Assembly (NCBI GenBank): GCA_022827835.1
Contig: JAJEIO010000048.1
Location: 126,687-190,686, forward strand
Source: Candidatus Latescibacterota bacterium
Lineage (GTDB): Bacteria > Latescibacterota > UBA2968 > UBA8231
DNA length: 64,000 nt
Reading direction: 5' to 3'
The notes under the pieces are model-generated. The model ran no database searches. It saw only the letters and a list, made by a program, of their open reading frames with translations, and was not told the origin of the DNA. Of the stretch, positions 32,709 through 42,156 are shown in pieces; the stretch's first letter is position 1; each line of letters begins with the position of its first letter. The position numbers and the translations under genes were made by a program.

Positions 32709-34049
32709 ATGCAGGTCGATCCTTCCATCTTCAAAGCGTACGATATCCGCGGCATCTATCCCGACCCCCTGAGTGAAGAAGTAGCCTACGCCATAGGCCG
32801 CGCCTTGGTGGCCCTGCTGAAGTGCGAGGAGGTCGTCGTGGGGCGCGACATGCGCCTTTCGAGCCCGGCCATAAAAGAGCACCTCTTGCGCGGCCTCGTC
32901 GATCAAGGCGCGGACGTCATCGACATCGGCATGGTCAGCACCGATCAATACTACTATGCCTGCGCCACCTTGGACCGTCCGGGCGCGATGGTGACGGCTT
33001 CGCACAACCCGCCCGAATACTGCGGCTTCAAGATGGTACGCCAAATGCCCTATCTGCTCAGCGGCGAATCCGGAATCCAAGACTTGCGCCGCCTCGTGGC
33101 AGAGGAAATCTGGGGCGAGGGTCGGAGGCAGGGTGTGGTTCGGGCTGAGGATGTGACGCCGGGATTTATCGATAAGGTGTTGAGTCTGGTGGATCTGGCC
33201 CGGATCAAGCCGCTCAAGGTAGTGGCCGATACGGGCAACGGCATGGTCGGGCCGATTCTGCAAGAGGTGTACGAGCGATTGCCCATCGAGTTTATCGGCA
33301 TGTACCTAGAGCCGGATGGCCACCTGCCCAACCACGGCCTCGACCCCATGCAGCCGGAAAATCGCGCCGACTTGGAGCGCCGCGTCCTAGCCGAAGGTGC
33401 AGACGTCGGTTTTGCCTTTGACGGCGACGGCGACCGCTTCTTCATCATCGACGACCGGGGCCGTTTCGTACCCGGCGACTTTGCGACCGCACTGATGGCC
33501 TGCTACATGCTAGAGCGCGACCCCGGGGCCAAGATCGTGTACGACGTGCGCTGCTCGTGGGCCGTGCCCGACCTCGTAAAAGCAGCCGGCGGCACCCCGC
33601 TGATCGAGCGCGTCGGCCATTCGTTTCTCAAGCCGAGGATGTTTGAGGAAGGAGCTGTTTTCGCGGGCGAGCTGAGCGGTCATTACTACTTCCGCGACTT
33701 CTTTGGCGCGGATTCCGGTATCGTGCCGTCGCTGGTGATGCTAGAATTACTGTCGCAGCGCGGGGTTAAGCTCTCCGAGTTGCTCGCTCCGTTGGAGCGC
33801 CAGTATTTCACGTCCTCTGAGATCAACTCCAAAGTCGCGGATCCCGCTGCCAAAATTGCAGCCCTAGCCGACCGCTACCAAGACGGTCACATCCAGCGTC
33901 TTGACGGGATTTCGGTCAGCTATGACGACTGGCACTTCAACGTGCGGCCCTCCAATACCGAGCCGCTGTTGCGCCTCAACCTAGAGGCCCTCTCCGCGGA
34001 GCGCATGGCCGAGAAGCGGGATGAAGTACTCGCCTTTATTCGCGCGTAA
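32709..34049 (+). CDS. Phosphomannomutase/phosphoglucomutase
   Basis: The 446-residue enzyme has all alpha-D-phosphohexomutase landmarks: KAYDIRGIYPDPLSEEVAYAIGRAL, the active-site serine in MVTASHNPPEYCGFK (about 100), the Mg2+ loop AFDGDGDRFFIID near 240, the sugar loop GELSGHYYF near 320 and phosphate-binding RPSNTEPLLRLNLEA near 420. It interconverts hexose-6- and hexose-1-phosphates and feeds GDP-mannose or UDP-glucose to the polysaccharide genes that follow. ManB/AlgC-type assignment fits; sugar preference cannot be read. Confidence 0.93.
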   Translation: MQVDPSIFKAYDIRGIYPDPLSEEVAYAIGRALVALLKCEEVVVGRDMRLSSPAIKEHLLRGLVDQGADVIDIGMVSTDQYYYACATLDRPGAMVTASHNPPEYCGFKMVRQMPYLLSGESGIQDLRRLVAEEIWGEGRRQGVVRAEDVTPGFIDKVLSLVDLARIKPLKVVADTGNGMVGPILQEVYERLPIEFIGMYLEPDGHLPNHGLDPMQPENRADLERRVLAEGADVGFAFDGDGDRFFIIDDRGRFVPGDFATALMACYMLERDPGAKIVYDVRCSWAVPDLVKAAGGTPLIERVGHSFLKPRMFEEGAVFAGELSGHYYFRDFFGADSGIVPSLVMLELLSQRGVKLSELLAPLERQYFTSSEINSKVADPAAKIAALADRYQDGHIQRLDGISVSYDDWHFNVRPSNTEPLLRLNLEALSAERMAEKRDEVLAFIRA

Positions 34050-34052
34050 ATT

Positions 34053-35501
34053 ATGACGGCCCCCGCCCCTAAGATCCCGTGGGCTTTCGCCCTCGACCGC
34101 CGCTACTTTGCGGCATTTTTGGTTTTCCAAGGCGCGGTGGTCGCTGGCAGCATCTTCGTTTTCGAATTCCTCCCGGCCCTCCTCCTCGGCGCGCTGTGCG
34201 TCGCGTTTTTTGTCGCGGGCCTGCTGCTGAGGCCGTGGATCGTCGTCCCAATTTTGTTGCTGACGACGGGCCTTGACAGCACTGGTCGGCTGTTCGGCGA
34301 GTCCGGCCCTTCAAAAGAGATCTTCTTGCTGACGGGGTTTCACTTGGCCTTCGGGCTGATGGTCCTCGGCTTGGCCGCCAATATCTGTCTGCGGCAACGC
34401 ATGCACTTTCCCGACTTCGAGATTAAGGTGCCGCTCTTTTTGTTCCTCGCGTCGATTGCGGTGTCGCTGACGTACACGCCCAATCAGCTAGATGCAACCG
34501 TCAGCTTCTTGCGGATTTGCGCCCTCGTGCTCTTCACCTACATGGTGCAAATCACGCTCGACTCTAGGCGGGCCGTGTCCGCGGTCTTATGGTCCCTAGT
34601 GGTCTTGACGATAGCGGGCTCCGTGATGGGGGCCTATCAGGTCATCACCGGCCAATTCCACCTGCCGGCCAAGGTCATCACCGCCTTGGGCGGCAACGTG
34701 CCGCGGGCGACGGGGGCCTTTCACAACCCCAACATCTTTGCCTCGTTTGTAATGAGCGGCGTCCTGCCGCTGTTGGCCGTCTTGCTCAACTATCGACTGC
34801 CTAGGGGCCAGCGCGTGCTTTTTGCTTTGTCAGTCGTCATCGGCTTTGGCGGGCTGTTGGCCTCGTTTAGCCGCTCTAGCTGGGTGTCAACGCTGGCCGG
34901 CGTGCTCGTCATCCTCTGGTTGAGCGGCAAGCTGCGCTATTTTTTTATTGGAGTTTTTGCCTTTATCCTGCTGGTGCTCGGCCTCAAAGAATTCGTGCCT
35001 TATGCCGAGTACATCTTCGAGCGCTTTGCCTCCATCTTCACCTTTTTTGATGAGTACGGCTCGACCGGCCGGGCTTCGAGTACGGCGCGCGTTCATCTCG
35101 TCATGGCCTCGTTCGACATGTTTTCGGACCATCCGTTCTTAGGCACTGGTTGGCGATCCTTTCCGGTAATATTCTCCCAATACGCGCCGCCCGGATATCC
35201 CCACTGGACCCTAGTGAAAGAGCCGCACACTATAGTGACTGCGATCTTGGGCGAACTAGGCATCGTTGGTTTCGCGGCTTTTGTCTGGTTTGTCGGGAAG
35301 ACGTTCTTTTTGAGCGTGGGGCGCTTGCAGCAGATGCAGGATTCCTATTTTCGCGCCATAGCCATCGGCTTGATCGCCACGTTTGTCGCCTTCCAGGTCA
35401 ATCAGACGTTCAATGGCGACCTGCCCAGCAACATGTTTTGGTTCTGCATCGGCATGCTCTTCGCCGTGCAGCGGCTCGACGCGGACGCGCGTGCGCCGTG
35501 A
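34053..35501 (+). CDS. O-antigen ligase/polymerase family membrane protein
   Basis: The 482-residue protein has about 12 hydrophobic segments. The Wzy_C/O-antigen ligase signature appears as GAFHNPNIFASFVMSGVLPLL, LLASFSRSSWVSTLAGVLVIL, and a large loop ending FLGTGWRSFPVIFSQYAPPGYPHWTLVKEPHTIVTAILGELGIVGF, with the conserved Arg and His. It either polymerises repeat units or ligates glycans to a lipid acceptor at the periplasmic face. It starts three bases after the mutase gene and begins the polysaccharide operon proper. Confidence 0.87.
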   Translation: MTAPAPKIPWAFALDRRYFAAFLVFQGAVVAGSIFVFEFLPALLLGALCVAFFVAGLLLRPWIVVPILLLTTGLDSTGRLFGESGPSKEIFLLTGFHLAFGLMVLGLAANICLRQRMHFPDFEIKVPLFLFLASIAVSLTYTPNQLDATVSFLRICALVLFTYMVQITLDSRRAVSAVLWSLVVLTIAGSVMGAYQVITGQFHLPAKVITALGGNVPRATGAFHNPNIFASFVMSGVLPLLAVLLNYRLPRGQRVLFALSVVIGFGGLLASFSRSSWVSTLAGVLVILWLSGKLRYFFIGVFAFILLVLGLKEFVPYAEYIFERFASIFTFFDEYGSTGRASSTARVHLVMASFDMFSDHPFLGTGWRSFPVIFSQYAPPGYPHWTLVKEPHTIVTAILGELGIVGFAAFVWFVGKTFFLSVGRLQQMQDSYFRAIAIGLIATFVAFQVNQTFNGDLPSNMFWFCIGMLFAVQRLDADARAP

Positions 35502-35544
35502 AGCTGTTTGCCGCGTCGGCGCTTGAAGAACGCGGGGATCAATC

Positions 35545-36705
35545 GTGAAAGTTTTGCTGCTATCGCACCTCTACCCCAACGTCATATCTAAGCTCTCTGG
35601 AAGTTTTGTCCACAATCAGGCGCGTTTCCTCCAAGAGCATTGTCAACTAGAGGTAGTGGCACCCGTGCCTTGGTTTCCCCTGCCGGGATTTGGGTTGTGG
35701 AGTGCCTATCGCCACGTCCCACGCTGCGAAGTGGTGGACGGAATCGAGGTCCGACATCCCCGCCGCTTCGCCGTACCGCGGCGGATTTTTTTTACTCAGC
35801 AGTGGCGTTTTCACCTCAAGGCTTTGCGCAACGCTGTTGCGGGTGTGCCGGACATCATCCACGCGCACTGCGCCTATCCCGACGGTCGGGCCGCAGTTGA
35901 GTACGGTTCACAAACCGGCCGGCCCGTAGTCATCACAGTCCACGGTTCAGACATTAAGATACTGCCCAAGCTCAAGTCCCAATGGCGGCAACTGATCGTT
36001 GAGGCCCTAATGCAAGCCGCGGCCGTTATTGTCGTCAGCCAAGAGCTGCGTCGCGAGGTCGTGCAATTGGGCGTCCCGGCCGATAAGGTGCGCTACATTC
36101 CCAACGGCGTTGACTGCCAGCTCTTTTCGGCGGCCGGGTCGCATCAGCCCGATAAAAAAAAGTGGCACTTACTTTACGTGGGTCGATTTGTCGAGGCGAA
36201 GGGATTGCGCGTCTTGCTGGCGGCGCTGGCTAAAGTGCGCAGTCAGGGCCGCGATGTCTCGTTGACCTTGGTCGGCGGCCATCCTGCAACCGGGACTGCC
36301 GATCCTTTCCTACCTCAAGTCAAGGACTTGAACCTGTCCGGGCATGTGTCGTTTGAGGATGCGGTACCTTGGGAGGAGCTACCCTCCTATATGGCCGCCG
36401 CCGATCTGTTTGTCCTGCCCAGTTTTAGCGAAGGTCTGACCACGTCGCTGGTGGAGGCCATGGCCTGTGGCCTGCCCGTGGTCGCCACGCGCTGTGGTGG
36501 GCCAGAGGAGGTCGTCAATGAGGAGATCGGACGGCTAGTGGCGGTCGGCGACGCGGAGGATTTGGCGGCGGGCATCCTCGCGGTGCTAGACGAATACGGT
36601 CGCTACGACCGCGCGGCGATCCGCCGACAGGCCGAGGAACGCTACGACTATCGCCGGGTGGCGGCTCGCATTTGGGCGCTCTACGAGGAGGTGCTAGCCA
36701 GATAA
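35545..36705 (+). CDS. Family 4 glycosyltransferase
   Basis: The product has 386 residues from GTG 35545. The GT-B fold is seen as an N-terminal acceptor domain (VLLLSHLYPNVISKLSGSFVHNQARFLQ, HAHCAYPDGRAA, ITVHGSDI) and a C-terminal Glycos_transf_1 domain: WHLLYVGRFVEAKGLRVLLAALAKV near 208, PSYMAAADLFVLPSFSEGLTTSLVEAMACGLPVVATRCGGPEEVV near 285 with the E-x7-E motif. It adds a sugar from a nucleotide donor in surface polysaccharide assembly. Confidence 0.93.
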   Translation: MKVLLLSHLYPNVISKLSGSFVHNQARFLQEHCQLEVVAPVPWFPLPGFGLWSAYRHVPRCEVVDGIEVRHPRRFAVPRRIFFTQQWRFHLKALRNAVAGVPDIIHAHCAYPDGRAAVEYGSQTGRPVVITVHGSDIKILPKLKSQWRQLIVEALMQAAAVIVVSQELRREVVQLGVPADKVRYIPNGVDCQLFSAAGSHQPDKKKWHLLYVGRFVEAKGLRVLLAALAKVRSQGRDVSLTLVGGHPATGTADPFLPQVKDLNLSGHVSFEDAVPWEELPSYMAAADLFVLPSFSEGLTTSLVEAMACGLPVVATRCGGPEEVVNEEIGRLVAVGDAEDLAAGILAVLDEYGRYDRAAIRRQAEERYDYRRVAARIWALYEEVLAR

Positions 36706-36825
36706 TGTCCGCAGATTCCCAACGCTGGCACCAATCCCGGACAACGCGCGGTACACGGTTGCATAAATGGATACAAATGACGAAAATATAACGAGATAAG
36801 ACACACCTTATACCGTTAGAATCCC

Positions 36826-37965
36826 ATGCTCGTCGCCATTTTTTGGGCCGCTTTATTCCTCGTCGTCTATACCTATCTGATCTACCCGGTTTTGCTCTGG
36901 CTCTTGGCGGCTGGCCGCAAGATGCCCAAGTACGCGCCACTGAGCGAATGGCCTGGGGTGTCGCTGATCATTGCCGCGCACAATGAAGAAGGCGTATTGC
37001 GCGCCAAGTTGGAAAACGCGCTAGCTATGGACTACCCGGCTGAGCGGCTCGACATCATCGTCGTCTCAGACGCCTCGACCGATGGCACCGACCGCATCGC
37101 CGCTGAATTCGCCGAGCGCGGGGTGCGGCTGCACCGGCAGGAGGTTCGCGGTGGCAAGACTGAGGCGCAAAACGCGGGTGTGCGCTTGGCGCGGGGGCAG
37201 TTCCTCGCGTTCTCAGACGCCAACAGCATGTACGCATCCAATGCGCTCAAGCGGCTGTTGGCACCCTTTGCCGATGGGCGGATCGGCTGCGTCTGTGGCG
37301 AGTTGCAATACGCCAATCCAGACGAGCAAGGCGCAGGCAAGGGCGAAGGCCTGTACTGGCGCTACGAGCAGTTTCTCAAGCGCCGGGAGAGCTTGCTCAG
37401 CTCTGCGCTGGGCGCTAATGGGGCGATCTACGCGCTCCGGCGCAAGCTATTCGTCGAGCTACGCGGCGATATTATCAGCGACTTTGTCGCGCCTCTGCAC
37501 GCTTGGCGGCGCGGCTTTCGCATTGCGTACGAGCCAACGGCCGTTGCCACCGAGTACAGCAGCGGTCGCTTTGGCGACGAGTTCCGCCGCCGCCGCCGCA
37601 TTGTCTCGCGCTCGCTCTACGGGCTGTGGACCGAAGCTGGCGTGCTCAACCCGTTGGCGCACTTTTTTTTTGCATTTCAGATGTTTTCCCACAAGCTGCT
37701 CCGCTGGCTCGTGCCGGTGTGGCTGTTGGTAGTGCTTGCGGTCAATATCCCATTGGCCACGAGCGAGTACTACGGCCTCTTGCTCGCGCTGCAAGTGGCT
37801 TTCTACGGCTTGGCCGCATTGGGCCTCTTGCTACCGGAATGGCTCGGGCGGTATTGGCTCTTCTATGTGCCGGCCTATTTCACTGCTACCAATTGGGGTA
37901 CTCTGCTGGGGCTGCTGAGCTTCCTGATGGGTCGCCGCCACCGCGTCTGGCAGCCCGCGAGGTAG
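36826..37965 (+). CDS. Family 2 glycosyltransferase, membrane-associated
   Basis: The 379-residue protein has an N-terminal helix (LVAIFWAALFLVVYTYLIYPVLLWLLA) and a GT2 domain: GVSLIIAAHNEEGVLRAKLENAL, DIIVVSDASTDGTDRIA, GKTEAQNAGVRLARGQFLAFSDANSMY (D-x-D-type), GANGAIYALRRKLF, and RRRRIVSRSLYGLW in place of Q-x-x-R-W. Three or four C-terminal helices follow. The layout resembles ICA/HAS-like processive enzymes. It adds sugars to a lipid-linked glycan at the inner membrane. A 120-bp gap without a visible feature precedes it. Confidence 0.9.
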   Translation: MLVAIFWAALFLVVYTYLIYPVLLWLLAAGRKMPKYAPLSEWPGVSLIIAAHNEEGVLRAKLENALAMDYPAERLDIIVVSDASTDGTDRIAAEFAERGVRLHRQEVRGGKTEAQNAGVRLARGQFLAFSDANSMYASNALKRLLAPFADGRIGCVCGELQYANPDEQGAGKGEGLYWRYEQFLKRRESLLSSALGANGAIYALRRKLFVELRGDIISDFVAPLHAWRRGFRIAYEPTAVATEYSSGRFGDEFRRRRRIVSRSLYGLWTEAGVLNPLAHFFFAFQMFSHKLLRWLVPVWLLVVLAVNIPLATSEYYGLLLALQVAFYGLAALGLLLPEWLGRYWLFYVPAYFTATNWGTLLGLLSFLMGRRHRVWQPAR

Positions 37966-37972
37966 AGCGTTT

Positions 37973-39427
37973 ATGTCGCGCCTGAAACGCATCGTCCTGC
38001 TGTTGTTGAGCGACACTGTCGCCGTTAGTTTGGCATCGGTTTTCTTCGTTTGGATGAAGTTGGCCGGCGGCGGGCTGGAGATCGTCCGCCACAACTACGA
38101 GCGGCTCTATCCAGACGCTGTGGATGGGCCGACTTTCTGGTATGCGCTGGGCTATTACTCGGACGTGCTGCCGTTGATAAGCGGCTGCTGGCTGCTGCTG
38201 TTCCTGTTTTTTGGCTTCTACCAATCCTCTCTGTCTAGCTCGCGCTTCGACGAAATATACGAGGTCCTCAAGGTAGTTACCTTGGGCATCTTGCTGGCCA
38301 TGGTCGCCACCTTTGACCGCGACATCCGCCTTACTCGATTGCTGGTCTTGTTCTACTGGCTGGGCATGGTCGCGCTGGTAGCGGGTGGGCGAGTGCTGTT
38401 GCGCAGCTTTGAGCGGCAGCTCTTGCTGCGCGGCATTGGCCTTAGGCGCACGGCTATTGTGGGCGTGAACGCGCGCGGCGTACGGTTGTTGCGCGCGTTG
38501 CGTGCGGCACCGGCGCAGGGGTATGAGATCGTGGGTCTTGTGCGGGCGCACGGCGAGAACGATCGCGGGGCCATTGACGGCCTGTCCGTGCTCGGTGCAG
38601 TAAGTGATCTGCGAACCATCCTCGCGGCCGAGGGCATTGAGGCCGTGCTCATCGCCCTGCAAGCCAATTCGCACGAAGAGATCATGCAGATCGTCGAGGA
38701 GGTCGAGGGGCTACCGGTTTTCTTTGGCATCACGCCCGACCTGTACGACATTGTGACCGGCCACGTGCGCACGACGCAGATTTACGGCGTGCCGCTGATG
38801 GAGCTCACGCCCGAGTTGATGCCGGCTTGGCAGCGGACGGTCAAGCGGCTCATCGACGTGGTGGTGGCCGTTGTCGTGCTCGCAGGCTTGGCCCCGTTGT
38901 GGCTATTGGTGGCCGCGGCGATCAAGCTGACCTCCAAAGGGCCGGTGTTCTTTCGTCAAGAGCGCGTCGGCGAGGGGGGCCGGACCTTTGCGATGCTCAA
39001 ATTCCGCTCGATGTACGTAGATGCCGAGGAAAAGACCGGGCCGGTGTGGGCCAAGGGTGCCGATCCACGGGTGACCCCGATTGGCCGAGTGCTGCGCGCC
39101 CTGCACTTGGACGAGATTCCCCAGTGCATCAACTTCCTGCGCGGCGACATGAGCTTGGTCGGCCCGCGGCCCGAACGCCCGTTTTTCGTCGAGCAATTCA
39201 AGAAGCAGATTCCCTTGTACATGCGGCGTTTCAACGTCAAGCCCGGCCTGTTGGGCTGGGCGCAGTCCAAGCACGAGTTCGACCTCGATTCCAAGGACGT
39301 GGTGGGCATTGCCCGCGAGCGGCTGGAGTACGATTTATACTACATCGAGAACATGTCGCTCAGGTTGGACTTCAAAATTATGCTGCAAACGGTGTGGTTC
39401 GTGCTGACTGGCAAGAGCACGCGCTGA
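37973..39427 (+). CDS. Undecaprenyl-phosphate sugar phosphotransferase (WcaJ-like)
   Basis: The 484-residue protein has five membrane helices in the first 140 residues, a CoA-binding-like middle domain (RTAIVGVNARGVRLLRALRA) and the bacterial sugar transferase domain: KRLIDVVVAVVVLAGLAPLWLLVAAAIKLTSKGPVFFRQERVGEGGRTFAMLKFRSM, ADPRVTPIGRVLRALHLDEIPQCINFLRGDMSLVGPRPERPFFVEQF, and GLLGWAQ. The D-E-x-P-Q and PRPE motifs mark the active site. It transfers hexose-1-phosphate to undecaprenyl phosphate, the first step of exopolysaccharide assembly. Confidence 0.93.
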   Translation: MSRLKRIVLLLLSDTVAVSLASVFFVWMKLAGGGLEIVRHNYERLYPDAVDGPTFWYALGYYSDVLPLISGCWLLLFLFFGFYQSSLSSSRFDEIYEVLKVVTLGILLAMVATFDRDIRLTRLLVLFYWLGMVALVAGGRVLLRSFERQLLLRGIGLRRTAIVGVNARGVRLLRALRAAPAQGYEIVGLVRAHGENDRGAIDGLSVLGAVSDLRTILAAEGIEAVLIALQANSHEEIMQIVEEVEGLPVFFGITPDLYDIVTGHVRTTQIYGVPLMELTPELMPAWQRTVKRLIDVVVAVVVLAGLAPLWLLVAAAIKLTSKGPVFFRQERVGEGGRTFAMLKFRSMYVDAEEKTGPVWAKGADPRVTPIGRVLRALHLDEIPQCINFLRGDMSLVGPRPERPFFVEQFKKQIPLYMRRFNVKPGLLGWAQSKHEFDLDSKDVVGIARERLEYDLYYIENMSLRLDFKIMLQTVWFVLTGKSTR

Positions 39428-39450
39428 ATTCGCCAGTCGCGGACCCTACC

Positions 39451-39813
39451 TCATGCCTTGAGCGCCAGATGGACGAGTGTCCAGACGCGACCGTCTTTCA
39501 CTGTCCCGGCTAGGCGCAGCCAGCCGCCGTAGTGCGACACCCGCACAAAGGATGGTTTGTCGAGTACGTGTTGTGCGACGAAGTTCAGACGCGATCCTTC
39601 GTCGCACCAGTGGATGCCGTCGGGCGATATCTGCACCCGTACCTCGGCGTCGATCAAAGAGTTGGGCTGCGAGTCCTCTTCTTCAAAGCGGAGCATGCGC
39701 ACGAAGAAAATGGCTTCGTGGCTCCAGCCGACCTCGTACGGCTCGGTGATAAAGTCGCCTTCCCAGCGCTGATTGCGTTCTACGACGACGGTGTGGCTCT
39801 GTCGCATACTCAT
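39451..39813 (-). CDS. Uncharacterised beta-rich protein
   Basis: The 120-residue protein is not recognised. Alternating strands (TVVVERNQRWEGDFIT, SHEAIFFVRMLRF, AEVRVQISPDGIHWCDEG, SFVRVSHYGGWLRLAGTV) suggest a beta-sandwich; the VQISPDGIHW segment resembles repeats in sugar-binding or phage-structure domains. Its ATG shares ATGA with the stop of the upstream gene, so the two are coupled and probably act together. No signal peptide. Confidence 0.65.
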   Translation of the reverse strand: MSMRQSHTVVVERNQRWEGDFITEPYEVGWSHEAIFFVRMLRFEEEDSQPNSLIDAEVRVQISPDGIHWCDEGSRLNFVAQHVLDKPSFVRVSHYGGWLRLAGTVKDGRVWTLVHLALKA

Positions 39814-40670
39814 TGCACAAACTCCCCGGATAACAACACAGAGTCGATGTAGAGAAAGGCCCGTTTATCCATGTCGGCTTCGACCCAAAAGGCCGCGTTG
39901 AGCATACACCACAGATTGGCCATGGCCGGCAGTTCAATACAGTGCATCCCCTCCGGCCCGAAAGTTTGGTCGTTGCACTGAAACCCGGTGAAAGCCCGCC
40001 GTTTGAGGTCCAAGCCGATGCGCAGATAGTGCCAGTTCATTTTGGTGGCGATTTCGTTGTAGCACAAAAGCTGCGGCTCGCCCGGCACATCCTCCCAGCC
40101 CTCTGGCCCCAAGTGGAAATGCGATACGGTCTTGCCGCTGCCGCCAATGGGCTGTACCGACCGAGTGGCGGGCTTAGTCTGCCAGCGTCCTTGCCGTTGT
40201 CCTCTCTCGGCGTTGAGGTAGCGCAAGTGGGGCATCCAGCGCCGCCCTTGGGGGTTGCCGTCCTGCACGTCGAAGAGTACGCCCCAAGCGCGGACATCCA
40301 TTTCGCCGAGCTTGAGTTCGGACGCTTCGGGCTTGAACGCGAAATAGCACTCCAACTGCACTTGGCCCAGCGCCCGAAAGGTGTGTCGCTTGATGCCTAC
40401 GGAAAGGCCGCCGGCCTGCGGACGGGTAGCTAGCTTGAGGGCATAGGTGCCTTCCATCGAACCAGCCGTGCCAGTGTCCCACATCGTCAGGTTGCTCAAC
40501 ATGGGAGGGCGCAGGTCTTGGTAGTCGGGTAGCATGGTGTCGAGCGAGTCTTCGTAATTGCCGATCAGTCCGGTCCAGCCGTTTAGTCCTGCATCGAAAT
40601 CGTCGTAGCACAGAATGCGCGCAAGCGGGTCAAAGCGGCTGAGCCGAGGATTGGCTAGCAATGATTCCAC
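39810..40670 (-). CDS. Uncharacterised protein, probable jelly-roll (concanavalin-like) fold
   Basis: The product has 286 residues from GTG 40668-40670 with GGAG six bases upstream. The text reads like a beta jelly-roll: LCYDDFDAGLNGWTGLIGNY, MEGTYALKLATRP, VQLECYFAFKPEASELKLGEMDVRAWGVLFDVQDG, WHYLRIGLDLKRRAFTGFQCNDQTF. Similar uncharacterised proteins occur in sugar-degrading bacteria. It has no signal peptide and no catalytic motif that I recognise. It is coupled to the 120-residue gene downstream. Confidence 0.7.
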   Translation of the reverse strand: MESLLANPRLSRFDPLARILCYDDFDAGLNGWTGLIGNYEDSLDTMLPDYQDLRPPMLSNLTMWDTGTAGSMEGTYALKLATRPQAGGLSVGIKRHTFRALGQVQLECYFAFKPEASELKLGEMDVRAWGVLFDVQDGNPQGRRWMPHLRYLNAERGQRQGRWQTKPATRSVQPIGGSGKTVSHFHLGPEGWEDVPGEPQLLCYNEIATKMNWHYLRIGLDLKRRAFTGFQCNDQTFGPEGMHCIELPAMANLWCMLNAAFWVEADMDKRAFLYIDSVLLSGEFVQ

Positions 40671-40722
40671 AGTATGCTCCGGTGTTAGGATGGGTGGTTA
40701 AATGAACTTTCACCAATAAAAA

Positions 40723-40751
40723 ACCCCGCCGAACAGTGCGCTCAGCGGGGT
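40723..40751 (-). terminator. Rho-independent terminator of the secreted protein gene
   Basis: On the minus strand ACCCCGC and GCGGGGT form the base of a stem around a 15-nt loop, followed directly by TTTTTTATT. It lies 26 bp after the stop at 40777. Confidence 0.85.
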
Positions 40752-40776
40752 CCGTACGTCTGATGGAACAGACGCA

Positions 40777-41277
40777 CTATTCGGCGGCTGTCGCTTTGAC
40801 TTGACCCCAAGTCACGGCCTCAACAGCCGTGCTTATCTGAGGGGCAACCCAGCGCGCGGGCACGATCGGCGACGCAACCCAGCGGCCGTTGACCTCAGCC
40901 TCCGCGGAAACGCCATAAACCACGGACTCGGGATTCGACAGTTCTGGAAGAAGTTCCATACTGTACCGACCCTGAGCAGGCATGGCTTCCACATGGCCCC
41001 ACGGCACAAAGTTGGGCTGTGTTTCGGCGGGCTCAACGATCTCTCCACCGGCTTCGACTTCGATCTCATCGGGGTCGAAAACCTGCAAATAGATCGCGTA
41101 GCGGGTTGCGTCTTCGACCTCCTCCCACTCAACCAGCACGAACTGGGACTGAGGGCTAGCAAGGCTAACCCTTACGTCTTCCGGTCCCATAAGCTCCATG
41201 GCACCGTGAGGACATTGCGCCCAAGCCGCGCTCGCGAACGCGAGAGCAACGCCGGCCATTAGCATCTGCTTCTTCAT
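40777..41277 (-). CDS. Secreted protein with a fibronectin III-like domain
   Basis: The 166-residue protein starts behind a strong AAGGAGGTG site. Residues 1-21 are a signal peptide ending AWAQ. The rest resembles a single fibronectin III-like sandwich: GPEDVRVSLASPQSQFVLVEWEEVEDATRYAIYLQVFD, then YGVSAEAEVNGRWVASPIVPARWV. Strong ribosome site plus terminator suggest an abundant, singly transcribed exported protein. Function unknown. Confidence 0.7.
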   Translation of the reverse strand: MKKQMLMAGVALAFASAAWAQCPHGAMELMGPEDVRVSLASPQSQFVLVEWEEVEDATRYAIYLQVFDPDEIEVEAGGEIVEPAETQPNFVPWGHVEAMPAQGRYSMELLPELSNPESVVYGVSAEAEVNGRWVASPIVPARWVAPQISTAVEAVTWGQVKATAAE

Positions 41278-41362
41278 AAGGCACCTCCTTAGAAAGAGTA
41301 GATACTGCTAGCTAAAATACCATCATTTCCGGCAAAATCCAAATTTTTATCTCCACCCGCCT

Positions 41363-42139
41363 CTATTGGTCGCCGCGTGGATCGGCGCGCAAGGTCGCTA
41401 GGTGATCGGCGAGGACTTGTACGCCGTAGCGGAGGGCATTGCCGACGTTGAGGAATCGATATCCCCAGCGAGTTTTCTCTTGGATCTCGGACACGTCCAT
41501 TAGCGTAGTGCCCACGGCGATCCCTGTGTCCGCTAGCTGTTGCGGCACGTCGCGCATGATTTGCTGCACTTGCCGCGACCCGGTGTCGGTGATCGTCCCC
41601 ACGGTCGCTGACAGGTCCAACGGCCCGACGAAAATCACGTCAATGCCGGGCACGCGCTTGATTTCGTCTAGGTTGTCGTAGGCCCGTTGGCTTTCGAGTT
41701 GGAGGACGACGAGCGTTTCCTCGTTGGCGGTTTTGATGACCTCGTTCCAGTCAGCACCAGCGATGTGGGTCCACATGGGTGAGAGACCGCGCCGGCCTTC
41801 GGGTGCGTAGCGGGCGGCTTCGACTGCGGCGGCGGCTTCTTCAGCCGTATCGACTTGCGGCACCATCACGGCTACTGCACCCGCGTCGTACGCCTTCTTA
41901 ATGAGCGCCGGGTCGTTCCACGCGACGCGCACCATAGGCGCGACACCGCGCATCCGCGCTAGCACCAGAATTGAGTCGAGCGCTTCGGTGGCGTGGGGCA
42001 TGTGTTCGGTATCGGCCCAGATAAAATCGGGACCGGTGGAAATGATCAACCCGGCCACGTGTGGGGTGGGAGCCGACAGGCTGGTGCCGAGGAGGATTTC
42101 GCCGCTGCGCAAACGCGCTTTCAGGTTGTTGGGATACAT
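41363..42139 (-). CDS. HpcH/HpaI-family aldolase
   Basis: The 258-residue protein has the class II pyruvate-aldolase pattern: NNLKARLRSGEILLGTSL, DFIWADTEHMPHATEALDSIL near 35, PMVRVAWNDPALIKKAYDAGAVAVMVPQVDTAEEAAAAVEAARYAPEGRRG near 73-118 and IDVIFVGPLDLSATVG near 175. The Glu of LQLESQRAYDNL and the Asp of GPLDLS bind the metal. It cleaves 2-keto-3-deoxy sugar acids to pyruvate and an aldehyde. This fits with the ManD-type dehydratase gene 1 kb away, which makes 2-keto-3-deoxy sugar acids. Confidence 0.88.
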   Translation of the reverse strand: MYPNNLKARLRSGEILLGTSLSAPTPHVAGLIISTGPDFIWADTEHMPHATEALDSILVLARMRGVAPMVRVAWNDPALIKKAYDAGAVAVMVPQVDTAEEAAAAVEAARYAPEGRRGLSPMWTHIAGADWNEVIKTANEETLVVLQLESQRAYDNLDEIKRVPGIDVIFVGPLDLSATVGTITDTGSRQVQQIMRDVPQQLADTGIAVGTTLMDVSEIQEKTRWGYRFLNVGNALRYGVQVLADHLATLRADPRGDQ

Positions 42140-42156
42140 GGATAGCTCCGTTGGAA

